Below are positions 12,740 to 22,849 of a stretch of 64,000 nt of DNA, in pieces (positions within the stretch are counted from its first letter, which is position 1; every line of letters begins with the position of its first letter). The DNA comes from Azadirachta indica (taxonomy: Eukaryota > Streptophyta > Magnoliopsida > Sapindales > Meliaceae): assembly GCA_022749755.1 (NCBI GenBank), contig CM040441.1:3910741-3974740 (forward strand), given 5' to 3'. The translations under genes were made by a program, and so were the position numbers. The notes beneath the pieces were generated by a model, which saw only the letters and a list, made by a program, of their open reading frames with translations, did not search any database and was not told where the DNA came from.

Positions 12740-13590
12740 ACCTAAGCCCGGGCTATCTCAAACTAAACTCATATATTAGCGATTAAGTCTAATAAATTTT
12801 TTTTATTGTTTTAATTAATTAAAAATTCTAGAAATTTAGAAAAGAAAAGTTCAGAGCCCAAAATAACAGCATTTGACTATAAAGGACTTATATTATGTTG
12901 GACTAACAGGAAGTATGAATAAACTTAAATTTTATGAGCGAAACCAACTCCATACAACATGTTTACTACTTTCCAAATTGAATAGGTGAAAGTTATAAAT
13001 GAAAATTTTTAAAAAAAATTAAAAAAGAAATGAAATTTTGACGAAATTTCTCATCATTTGATTTCTCAGAAAATTATTACTCTATTCTTTTTTATATTTT
13101 ATTGAATTAAATATAGTCCTCCTAGATCTTCCCCTGTTCAAGTTAAAAGAGTATGCCCCATGCGACCTCTATCATTGTAAAACGAAGATAATATATATTA
13201 ATTGGTGGTTTTGTTGTGATAGCTAGTCTATTTTAAAACATAAAATTAAATCTTTAGTTAAAAAGATAATATTTACAATTTTAAAATTTCATTGATTTTA
13301 GTTTAAATATTTTACGTTATTTTATATGATAAAAGTTCTGCATTTTAAATTGTAAAACCATCTCGTTTAAGAACAAACAATTTACTTGTATTAACATAAT
13401 ATCTAAACCCTAAAGATAATGATTATATGTGAACAGAATGCTTTGGATTGCCACATTGTTGATAACTTTCTTCCCTAGTTATAACATCAGTAGCCCTTCA
13501 AATAGTTTCTTATATCACATACAATGTCTCAACTTTCACATGAGCTTGGTTTGAAAATCTAAAAGAAAACTTATTCTTGGAAATTAAGAT
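12740..13590. repeat. NAC-locus 3' flank, duplicated block A
   Basis: This stretch is collinear with about 27520-28430. Shared points include TATAAAGGACTTA (about 12881 and 27682), AATAAACTTAAATTTTATGAG, TTACTCTATTCTTTTTYATA (about 13077 and 27908) and GTGAACAGAATGCTTTGGAT (about 13431 and 28263). Each block lies 3' of a NAC exon-3 relic, so a single ancestral NAC locus was duplicated together with its downstream flank. Confidence 0.7.
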
Positions 13591-13935
13591 GATCATGCCA
13601 AGAATGTTGATCGGAGCCTGCATACCATGACCAAATGTTTGTAAAAATAAATGATCTGATGTATTTGGAAATCCATCAATGTGATCATCATCAATGTAAT
13701 CATATGCTTTTGTTGTTGCTCGAACTCGAAGGCTTCCATCTGCAGCTTCAATTCTGCCAAAGAAATTGAATCCAGGACCTTCCTGAATAATTTGTGGGGG
13801 GTTGTGCTTTTCAGCTGTAAAATTTGGATGCTGTTGTTCAGCAAGAATGAGACTGCTGACATTTATAATCTTCTCAAGCTCTTACTGTATGTACAGTAGG
13901 CATTTCCTTATATTTGATCATACAGATTCCTGCAA
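13590..13935 (-). pseudogene. NAC transcription factor relic 1 (last exon)
   Basis: On the minus strand a TTTTGCAG acceptor (about 13933-13926) is followed by sequence aligning with the last exon of the NAC gene at 34645-34926. The start corresponds to the Glu-Trp-Arg-Leu-Cys-Arg-Ile-Lys-Tyr-Lys-Gly motif but with the Trp lost and the frame broken. Downstream, the Ala-Glu-Gln-Gln and Gln-rich stretches and the Ala-Glu-Leu-Lys-x-Gln end are recognisable in shifted frames. No NAC-domain exons were found upstream (above 13935). This is an eroded gene fragment paralogous to the relic at 28510-29275. Confidence 0.7.
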
Positions 13936-13939
13936 AACA

Positions 13940-14516
13940 AAAAAATTTATTCAACATTCACGTACTCTTTCATGTTAATGAATAATTTTCTATTCAATTG
14001 AGTAATTGGTTCCTCTACAAACAGGCCCTAAAGTTTAGGAAAATAGAATGCCAAATGTAGAATCGATTGAAGCGAATTTAACCTCTATAATGATTAATTA
14101 TATATATATATAATAATAAATAAACTCTTGATAAATTACCCCTATAATTTTTAAAGTTTTAATTATATAGAAATAAATTCAAATAATATTACCTAATATT
14201 TTTATTTGATAAATTAAAAAAAAATATATACTCAATATGATACATTGTTAAAAAAAATAATCAAAATAAACTATTACTATTTTTATTAAAAATTAAAAGA
14301 ACATATAAACTAAAGTCATTTTACAACTTGTCATGATTAATCAAAATAAATATATTTATTTTTATTCAAAATATTAAAAATATGACAGATCTTAAAGACT
14401 ATTTGGGTGAAAATTGAATTATCATATATCCTATTCTTTTGATATAATTTTATTTAAAAAGAAACACTTTTTTTTTTGTTGTGCGTAGACTAAATTAACC
14501 TAGGTGTATATATATG

Positions 14517-14552
<36 letters not shown>

Positions 14553-15400
14553 TGTATGTATGTATTTATTTGAAATGCTAATAATTTTCATTCATTAATA
14601 AGCGAAGACCACTAGAAAAACATTGAAGAAAAAAAATTTTACTTATTGTATAATAAGAGTTACAGTGTGTTTAAAACATTTCATACGCGAGAAAGTCAAT
14701 ACTTCAATATAGTCACTTAAATTAATGTCAATTATACTTCAGTGAAAAAGAGGGTTAATGTTATTTATTCTCAAAAGTTAAGCTTAGATTACGAATACTC
14801 TTTTGAAAATTCTATTAAACAAATTCAAGTTGATGGTGGGCAATTAGATAGGTTAAATTAAGAAACTCGTTGCTATGTTTTGAAGTGGTAAGGACCTAAG
14901 TGACTATGTTTAGAAATATCATATAATTCATGCAAATATTTTTATATAAATTTCTTTGTTCATTCTGATAATAAAATGGAAAACGATATTTTAGTCCCTA
15001 AAATTTGGTCAACTAACTTAATAAATCCTATTAACTACAAAAATATTTAAAAAAATAAAACTCAGTCCATTAGTTTGTACCGCTTATTTGGATGAAAAAG
15101 TGAACAAATTATAATAGTTAATGACACGGACTAATATATTATGAACTGACAGCCAACTTATTGATTTATACATATCCATTTTATTGTTGACACATGTCAT
15201 TATGTCATTGGCCAACCTTTTTCTCATCGATTCCCACTTGCCCATTATTCATTTTCATTAATTAAAAATAAAGTATTTAAGTTAGCTAAATAAAACAACC
15301 TAAAGTGAATCAATCAAGTTGTATATGTACCCAGGTGACTAAAAAATCTCAAACCCACTTGTATATGTACATGTTCATATTCCAAAACCAACCTGTCATT
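13940..15400. other. Spacer with (GTAT)n microsatellite
   Basis: No gene is visible. A (GTAT)n run of about ten units sits at roughly 14524-14564, preceded by TATATATG words. The rest is AT-rich. Confidence 0.5.
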
Positions 15401-15404
15401 CCTG

Positions 15405-15720
15405 CCACTGCTAGCCGTTGATCACCATTACTAACTGTCATCCGTTTATATCGCCATGAATGTTATTCGAATCCTTATTCAACACTCTATATAGTAGTAC
15501 TATAACTATTGTTGTTTAAGCAATCGTTTGTTATAAATTTTGAAGTTAAATTTTCAGCACCCAAAACCTCAATTTCAAATTTATCACAAATGGTACTTTA
15601 AACATGAATTATAATAATACTATTATATAGAGCATTTAACAAGAATTTTAATGATATTTATAATAACTTAAATAAATGATGTTAGATAATAATCAATGAT
15701 AGTCACGATAAATGTTAATA
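15405..15720. mobile_element. Foldback (palindromic MITE-like) element, copy 1
   Basis: The stretch is an imperfect palindrome about 300 bases long centred near 15560. For example, CTCTATATAGTAGTACTATA (15485) pairs with the reverse complement of the segment ending at 15632, and GTTATAAATTTTGAAGTTAA pairs with GATAAATTTGAAATTGAGG read on the other strand. The outer arms around 15410-15480 and 15640-15710 also pair. A related palindrome lies at 40370-40585. No clean target duplication was recognised. Confidence 0.6.
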
Positions 15721-17898
15721 ACTCAGTAAAACTAGTTGTAAATTGTATAATATAAGATGACGCGTGTTATAATGATACGTACATGTATCAATGAGTTTAA
15801 AAAAAATAAATAAATATTATATAGAACTCTATGAAAAAACAATTTCTTTGAGTCCAAATGTAAAATTTTAATTTGAAATATGTTAACATGGACAATGTTT
15901 TCTACTTCCAACAACCAATAGACATTCAACAAGGGTATAGTAATAAAATTATACTTTTCCACCGAAACAAATGGTACAAATTAATAAATTGAAATTTTTT
16001 TAAGTTTTTTCATGATTAATAAGACTTATCAAATTAATAAGTCAAAAATCTTGAGAAAAAAAAAAAAGAAAAGGACAATGACCTACCCCACTCCTCACCT
16101 ATATCACGCAAGGTAGCAGCTTGACTTAGAAATTTAATGAAGTCAAGGTGCTAAGCTGGCTCGACTTTACAGGGTCCAAGACTTCAGGTTCTTCAATGTC
16201 CTTTATTTAATTTTTCGGTACAGGTTATCATTTATAATAATATTAGCAGTTGAAATTCTTATTAATTTTTTCAAAGTTTGACTATTATCACATATCTAAT
16301 ATAATCTTTTATTTATTCTCCTAAAAAAATCATACATATAACATCAGCACATCTATATGTAATTAAATTTATATACAGCATTAATTAAAAATAGTATCAA
16401 AACCTTATCGATTCACAAAATAATTTCACTCATTTACTCAATCAAGTGTATATAATGGTAGGCTTATTTTACATTAAAAAATTTTTTAGCTGAAATTTGA
16501 ATAAAATTATTTAAATGTTTAAGAGTTTATTTAATTTATATCTCAAAACTTATTTAATTTATATCTCAAAACTTATTAAAGATGTTTAAATATAATTAAT
16601 TAAAAATTTTAACTTAAATTTATTTTATTTTTCAATAATATCCTTAATTTATTATTTTATTTTCTAATATTTAAATTTTAAAATCTTGTCTAACACTTTT
16701 TGTTTTTAATCTCTATTGTTATGTATTTCTAATAATATTATTATATAATTTGTTTTTATTTAATTTATCATTGATTTTCATATCATTTAAATTGCTAATA
16801 AAATAAATTTTCTTCTCACTAGACATATTAAAGAAAAACAATTTATATATCATATACAAAGTAATTTACATATAAATATAATTTATTTTATATTATTTTT
16901 ATATTATTGTGTCAACATAATTAATTTTTTTTTTTTATAAAATATAATTATAAATAATGTAATACCTAAAAATAGTATATATGTGAAAGTATCAATTTGT
17001 GAGTTTTTATTTTAGTGAAACAAACAATTTAATACTTCTATTAAGACGTTTAATAAAAAAATAAAAATATTATTCAAATTTAAATTTCAACCAAATTAGA
17101 TCGTCATATTCAGACTTCAAACTAAAAAAAAATGCACCTAAGGCAATAATTTTTTACTATTAAATTAATTTAATCTAATAATTGAAGTTGAAATAGTATT
17201 TAACATTGTTAAACCACTAAGATATAATATATGAGTAACAATACACACACAAATGCATGCATGTATATGTATTAATTATGAAACATTAACTATGTATTAA
17301 TTACATAATCAAATTTTATCTCAACCGTTGATAGTGCCTAAACCAAATGATTTACAAATTATGCAATTATATGTCTATAAACTAGGGGCTGTTGATGCAT
17401 CCCATATATATATATTTACACGTTTTTCAATTTAAGAGATTTTTTTCTTATCATTACAATTTTTTTTTTTTAGATAAACTTGAGAGCTTTGAACTTTTTC
17501 TAACAGTAAATTTAAGAGATTCTTTTAAGTTAATAATAAATAAGTAATACTATGTGTTTAGATGATTGTATAATAATGCAATGTACCTAGCTAGATATCA
17601 TTTTCTTTTCAATGTGACTTGTCGGTATACTTTTCTACCTTCACATCGGCTACTGAATTGACAAGTCTACTTTAGATGTCTTTATGCATTGACTTAAACC
17701 ACATTCACTCATTTGCTTACATGATCAGTTTCCATAAATTTGGCTGTCAGTGTGCTTGAAGCTTCTAAGAACTTCAGTTTATATCAAGTTTCTCATAGTT
17801 GTTCCCTCCGCTAATTAGTCTTAAGTTTTCGTCTGTCTTGTGTTTTTGTTTTAGGTTCTCAGCTCATCTGTATTACACAATTATTCGTTGTATAATCA
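15721..17898. other. AT-rich spacer and 5' region of the receptor kinase
   Basis: The interval has no supported gene. The DNA at about 17220-17420 resembles one arm of the palindromic MITE family seen at 30.2-30.7 and 58.0-58.5 kb (shared CAACCGTTGATAGTGCC and GATGCATCCC-type ends). The last 250 bases before 17899 are less AT-rich and pyrimidine-rich, as expected of a promoter and leader, but I could not single out a convincing TATA box. Confidence 0.45.
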
Positions 17899-20800
17899 AT
17901 GGGATTGTTAGATAATTCTATAATAGTTTTCTGTCTTGCTTCTCTAATCCTAATTCCCTTGTTGAACTTTTCACTTCCTGTTTCTTCTGATTCTGCTGAA
18001 GAAGCAAATGCCCTTCTCAAATGGAAAACAAGCTTTAATCAAAACCAAAACCATTCTCTTCTGCATTCATGGACTCTTCATCCCGTTGTTAATTTCACCA
18101 AAATGGACGCGTGTTTTTGGTTTGGAATTTACTGCAATCAAGCCGGAAGAGTCGTAGGTATAAACTTGACAAGCATTGGTTTAAAAGGTACACTTCATAA
18201 CTTCTCATTCTCATCATTTCCATATCTACAGTATCTTGATCTCAGCAATAATGGATTCTTTGGAATCATTCCGCCTCAAATTGGTAAGCTTATGAAACTC
18301 AAGTACCTTGATTTATCAACCAATCAGTTGTCTGGAAAAATACCACTAGAAATTACCCAGCTACCTCTCTTAAAGTTACTTTACATTTATGTGAATCAAT
18401 TGCATGGTTCAATTCCGCAAGAGATAGGAAATTTGAAGTCTCTCTCAAAGCTAGCATTGCACACAAATTCTCTTACTGGTGTCATTCCTCCTTCAATTGG
18501 TAATCTAAGTAACTTAGGAAATTTATACCTTCATCACAATAAGCTCACTGGTTCTATTCCTGACGAAATAGGATCTTTGAAGACCCTTTTTGATTTGAAA
18601 TTGAACAGTAATCAATTCAGTGGTCCAATCCCACTTTCTTTAGGGAATTTAAGTAATTTGAGTAACTTGCATCTTTTTGATAATTCACTTTCTGGTTTTA
18701 TTCCCAAAGAAATAGGAAATTTGAAGTCTCTTTTTGATTTAAGAGTGAACAATAATCAACTCAGTGGTCCAATCCCTCTTTCTTTGTGTAACTTGAGTAA
18801 TTTAGTTACCCTGTATCTTTTTAATAATTCACTTTTTGGTTCCATACCTTTATTTATAGGCAACTTAAAGTCTCTTTCGATCTTATCGTTAGGTACAAAT
18901 TCTCTCACTGGTGTCATTCCTCCTTCAATTGGTAATCTAAGTAACTTAGAAAATTTATACCTTCATGACAATAAGCTCACTGGTTCTATTCCTGACGAAA
19001 TATGGTCTTTGAAGACCCTTTTTGATTTGCAATTGAACAGTAATCAACTCAATGGTCCAATCCCTCTTTCTTTGTGTAACTTGAGTAACTTAGTTACCTT
19101 GTATCTTTTTAATAATTCACTTTTTGGTTCCATACCTTTATTTATAGGCAACTTAAAGTCTCTTTCGATCTTATCCTTAGGTACAAATTCTCTCACTGGT
19201 GTCATTCCTCCTTCAATTGGTAATCTAAGTAATTTAGAAAATTTATACCTTCATCACAATAAGCTCACTGGTTCTATTCCTGACGAAATAGGGTCTTTGA
19301 AGACCCTTTTTGATTTGCAATTGAACAGTAATCAACTCAATGGTCCAATCCCTCTTTCTTTGTGTAACTTGAGTAACTTAGTTACCCTGTATCTTTTTAA
19401 TAATTCACTTTTTGGTTCCATACCTTTATTTATAGGCAACTTAAAGTCTCTTTCGATCTTATCCTTAGGTACAAATTCTCTCACTGGTGTCATTCCTCCT
19501 TCAATTGGTAATCTAAGTAATTTAGAAAATTTATACCTTCATCACAATAAGCTCACTGGTTCTATTCCTGACGAAATAGGGTCTTTGAAGACCCTTTTTG
19601 ATTTGCAATTGAACAGTAATCAACTCAATGGTCCAATCCCTCTTTCTTTGTGTAACTTGAGTAACTTAGTTACCCTGTATCTTTTTAATAATTCACTTTT
19701 TGGTTTTATTCCCAAAGAAATAGGAAATTTGAAGTCTCTTGTTAACCTATCATTGAGTGAAAATCAACTTACCGGTTTCATTCCACTTTCATTTGGTAAT
19801 CTGAGCAACTTGAGAGGTTTATACCTACATAGCAATCAACTTTTTGGTTCTATTTCTGAATAAATAGGAGACCGAGCATTAAATATTCTAGAGTTGAGTT
19901 ATAACCAATTTACTGGTTATTTACCCCAGAATATTTGTCGAAATGGATTATTGGAGAGATTACTTGTTGGTAATAACCATTTTGTTGGTACAATCCCTGA
20001 AAGCTTAAAGAATTGCCCAAACCTAGTAAGATTACGTCTACAATGGAACCAACTGAGTGGAAATATATCTGAAGATTTCGGCACGTACCCATACTTAAAT
20101 TTCTTAGATATTAGCAACAATAATTTTTATGGTGAAATTGCTTCCATATGGGAAAAATGCCCACGAATAGGCACTTTGAATGCTTCAGTCAATAATATTA
20201 CTGGAAGCATATCATCGAAGATTGGAAACTTATCTTATCTACAGGTACTTGATCTTTCTTTGAATCATATAGTTGGGGAGATTCCAATAGAACTTGGAAA
20301 GTTATCTACTCTAAACAAAATCACTTTTAGAGAGAATCAACTTTCTGGACATTTACCTGAAGAACTTGGCTTCCTCACTGAACTTGAGTACCTCGACTTT
20401 TCTGCCAATAGATTAAAGAACTCGATACCAAAAAGAGTACATTACTTGTTGAAGTTGTACTACTTAAATTTGAGCAATAATCAATTAAGCCAAGAAATTC
20501 CATCTGAATTGGAGAAGTTAACTCATCTTTCGGAGTTAGATTTGAGTCATAACTTTTTTATTGGAGCGATACCACCTCAAATTTGCAATTTGGGAAGTGT
20601 GGTGAATTTGAATCTTTCTCATAATAATCTCTCTGGTTTAATTCCAAGCTGTTTTGAAGGAATGCATGGCCTATCAAGCATTGACATATCCTACAATGAT
20701 TTACAAGGTTATATTCCTAATAGCAAAGCATTTCGAGATGCTCCCATGGAAGCATTACAAGGCAACAAAGGACTATGTGGGGACGTCAAAAGGTTCCCAT

Positions 20801-21941
20801 CTTGCAAAGCTTTCACTTCAGACAAACAGTTCTTCAGAAAAATTTGGCTTGTAATTTTACTCTTCGTTTTAGGAGCAATTTGTGTTTTAATTGTGGTGAT
20901 TATAATATTTATTATTGTTCAAAGGAGGAAGAGGTACTCAAAACAGCAAACAAGCAATTGTGTGAATAACTCAGGATTACATTCGATATTAACTTTTGAA
21001 GGGAAAATTATGTATGAAGAAATTGTTACTGCGACAAATGATTTTGATGAAAGGTATTGCATAGGAAAGGGTGGACATGCAAGTGTTTACAAATGTGAAC
21101 TACCATTTGGAGATGTCATAGCGGTTAAGAAGTTTCACTCACCACTTCTAGATGAGATTGCAGATCAACAAGAATTTTTGAACGAAATTAAGGCATTGAC
21201 AGAGATTCGGCATCGAAATATTGTGAAGTTTCATGGTTTTTGTTCACATGCTCGACACTGTTTTCTAGTTTACAAATATCTTGCACGAGGAAGTTTGTCC
21301 ACAATCTTAAGTAGCGATGCAGTAGCTAACGAATTTGGCTGGAAAATGAGACTGAATGTAATAAAAGGTGTAGCCGATGCGTTGTCTTACTTGCACCATG
21401 ATTGTTTCCCACCAATTGTTCACCGAGATTTATCAAGCAATAATGTGTTGTTAAACATGGAATACGTAGCTCATGTTTCGGATTTCGGAACTGCTAAATT
21501 TCTTAAGCCAGACTCTTCCAATTGGACTGAACTTGCTGGCACATATGGATATATAGCGCCTGGTATGTATTATTCACTTATTGCCACATTATTATTTAAA
21601 TTGTTGCATAAAGCATTTATGATCATATTTATCTCTTTCACCTTTCAGAGCTTGCTTACACAATGAAGGTTACAGAAAAGTGCGATGTTTATAGTTTTGG
21701 GGTATTAGCATTGGAGGTAATCAAGGGGAAGCATCCAAGGGATTTTCTTGCCTCATTTTCTTCTTCGTCTTCTTGCATGAATATGGCACTTGATGAGATG
21801 TTGGACACCAGGCTTCCCCATCCATCGCCGGACATTCAAGCCAAACTGATGTCAATCTTGGAAGTTGCCTTTCTGTGCATAGATAAGAGACCAGAATGCA
21901 GACCAGTAATGAAGAAAGTCAGTCAACTATTAGGCATGTAA
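17899..21941 (+). CDS. LRR receptor-like kinase, MIK2-like, with one in-frame stop
   Basis: This is a plasma-membrane LRR receptor-like serine/threonine kinase of the MIK2 (MDIS1-interacting receptor-like kinase 2) type, LRR subfamily XII/XI-like by appearance. Exons are 17899-21562 and 21649-21941, with a GTATGT...TTTCAG intron that splits the Ala-Pro-Glu codons of kinase subdomain VIII, as is usual in this family. The product has a signal peptide (residues 1-30), an LRRNT_2 cap (about 33-80), many 24-residue LRRs (about 85-950), a transmembrane helix (about 982-1008) and a kinase domain: Gly-rich loop about 1056-1063, Lys1077 in Ala-Val-Lys, His-Arg-Asp with Asp1177, Asp-Phe-Gly with Asp1195. 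The 3' end is complete. The frame is 1319 codons and holds a single internal TAA at 19861 (codon 655); all other codons are open. Arabidopsis MIK2 has about 1045 residues; the excess here is LRR expansion. As it stands it would yield a secreted 654-residue LRR fragment. It is either a recent pseudogene, a polymorphic null or an assembly error. Confidence 0.88.
18470..19700 (+). repeat. 288-base intragenic LRR block repeated in tandem
   Basis: Inside the LRR coding region a block of exactly 288 bases (96 codons, four LRRs) recurs almost unchanged. The anchor TCTCACTGGTGTCATTCC starts at 18903, 19191 and 19479. An earlier related unit starts near 18471, 432 bases (six LRRs) upstream. The near identity of the last two full units shows recent unequal exchange or gene conversion. 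Frame is kept across all units. Confidence 0.92.
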
Positions 21942-22014
21942 AAATTGCCAAGTCAATTGCAATGTTGAAAGGTCTTTACCATTCTCAAATTTCTTATATC
22001 TGGCATAATTGAAT

Positions 22015-22420
22015 TATGCATGGATTCTTTTCTTGTGCTGATGCTGTTTTTCCTACTGTCAAGGTTGATATAAGGCTTGCTGCTTGTCCTGCATCTGCTG
22101 ACACTGGCTGCTGCTGCTGCTTGCTGCTTGCTGCTGTATGGATTCTTCCTTTCTGCTGATGCTATTTTTCTTTGCTTCTGTCCTGGCTGATATTAGGCCT
22201 GCTGCTTATTTACTGCATCTGCTGGTTTACTGCCAGTTGCTCTGCTTGTATGTTGCGCATGCTGATGCTGGTTTCCTGCTGTCCGGTTTGACATTAGGAT
22301 TGCTGCTTGCCTTCCTTCGTCTGCACCTGCTTGCTGCTGTATGGATTCTGCTCTTGTGCTGATGTTGTTTTATTTTCCTGCATCTGTTGTTTTACTCTGC
22401 TTCAATCCTGTAGTTGCTAT
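22015..22420 (+). repeat. TGCTG-rich imperfect repeat downstream of receptor kinase
   Basis: This region starts within 80 bases of the receptor-kinase stop codon. It repeats ATGGATTCT (22020, 22138, 22341) followed by CTGATGCT-like and CTGCTTGCTGCTG-like words. The units are about 117 and 203 bases apart. It would lie in the 3' UTR or just after it. The short open frames seen here read the repeat as Leu-rich peptide and I do not regard them as genes. Confidence 0.6.
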
Positions 22421-22683
22421 CATTGCTACCTATAGTTGCTGTAATTTTTTATTTTTAATTATTTTTCTTTTTACCCTAAATTTTATTTGTCCCATGTGCC
22501 TTCTTATTGTTCATGTATTTCCCTCTCTCACATATTGCATTAGTGTATTATACTACAAAGAAAAAAAAAATATTAACATTTCCAGTTTCATCTTTATCTT
22601 TAATTTAATATTTTTCCGTAACCACAAAATGCACAAACGCAGACTTTATTGCATATTAAAATTTATTCACCAATCCTCCTTAC

Positions 22684-22841
22684 CAGTGGCGGAACTGGAA
22701 TTAAAGTTTTGGGGGGCCAAAATATAAGAATTTAAAATGTATAGGTTTAAAATAAGAAAAATACAATTTAAAGGATCAAACGGATAGGTTTATAAAAAAT
22801 TTTCAAAATTTTTGTCTGCAGATGACGTGGCCTCGCCCCTG
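22684..22841. mobile_element. hAT-type MITE, 158 bases, with 8-bp TSD
   Basis: A perfect 8-base duplication, CTCCTTAC, flanks the element (22676-22683 and 22842-22849). The left end is CAGTGGCGGAACTGG and the reverse complement of the right end is CAGGGGCGAGGCC, giving a short terminal inverted repeat of the type CAGKGGCGR. An 8-base duplication with CAG-starting ends is typical of the hAT superfamily, and CAGTGGCGGA is like the Tip100 branch. The interior is non-coding. Confidence 0.82.
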
Positions 22842-22849
22842 CTCCTTAC

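Noticed and set aside
16480..17145. Possible inverted-repeat element
   Set aside because: Arms such as GAAATTTGAATAAAATT are too AT-rich and too short to separate from chance in this composition.
19910..20120. Minus-strand open frames inside the receptor-kinase gene
   Set aside because: They are shadows of the LRR coding frame, which has clear domains on the plus strand.
22138..22727. Open frames downstream of the receptor kinase
   Set aside because: They translate the TGCTG-rich repeat and then run into the hAT MITE, so they do not represent a conserved protein.
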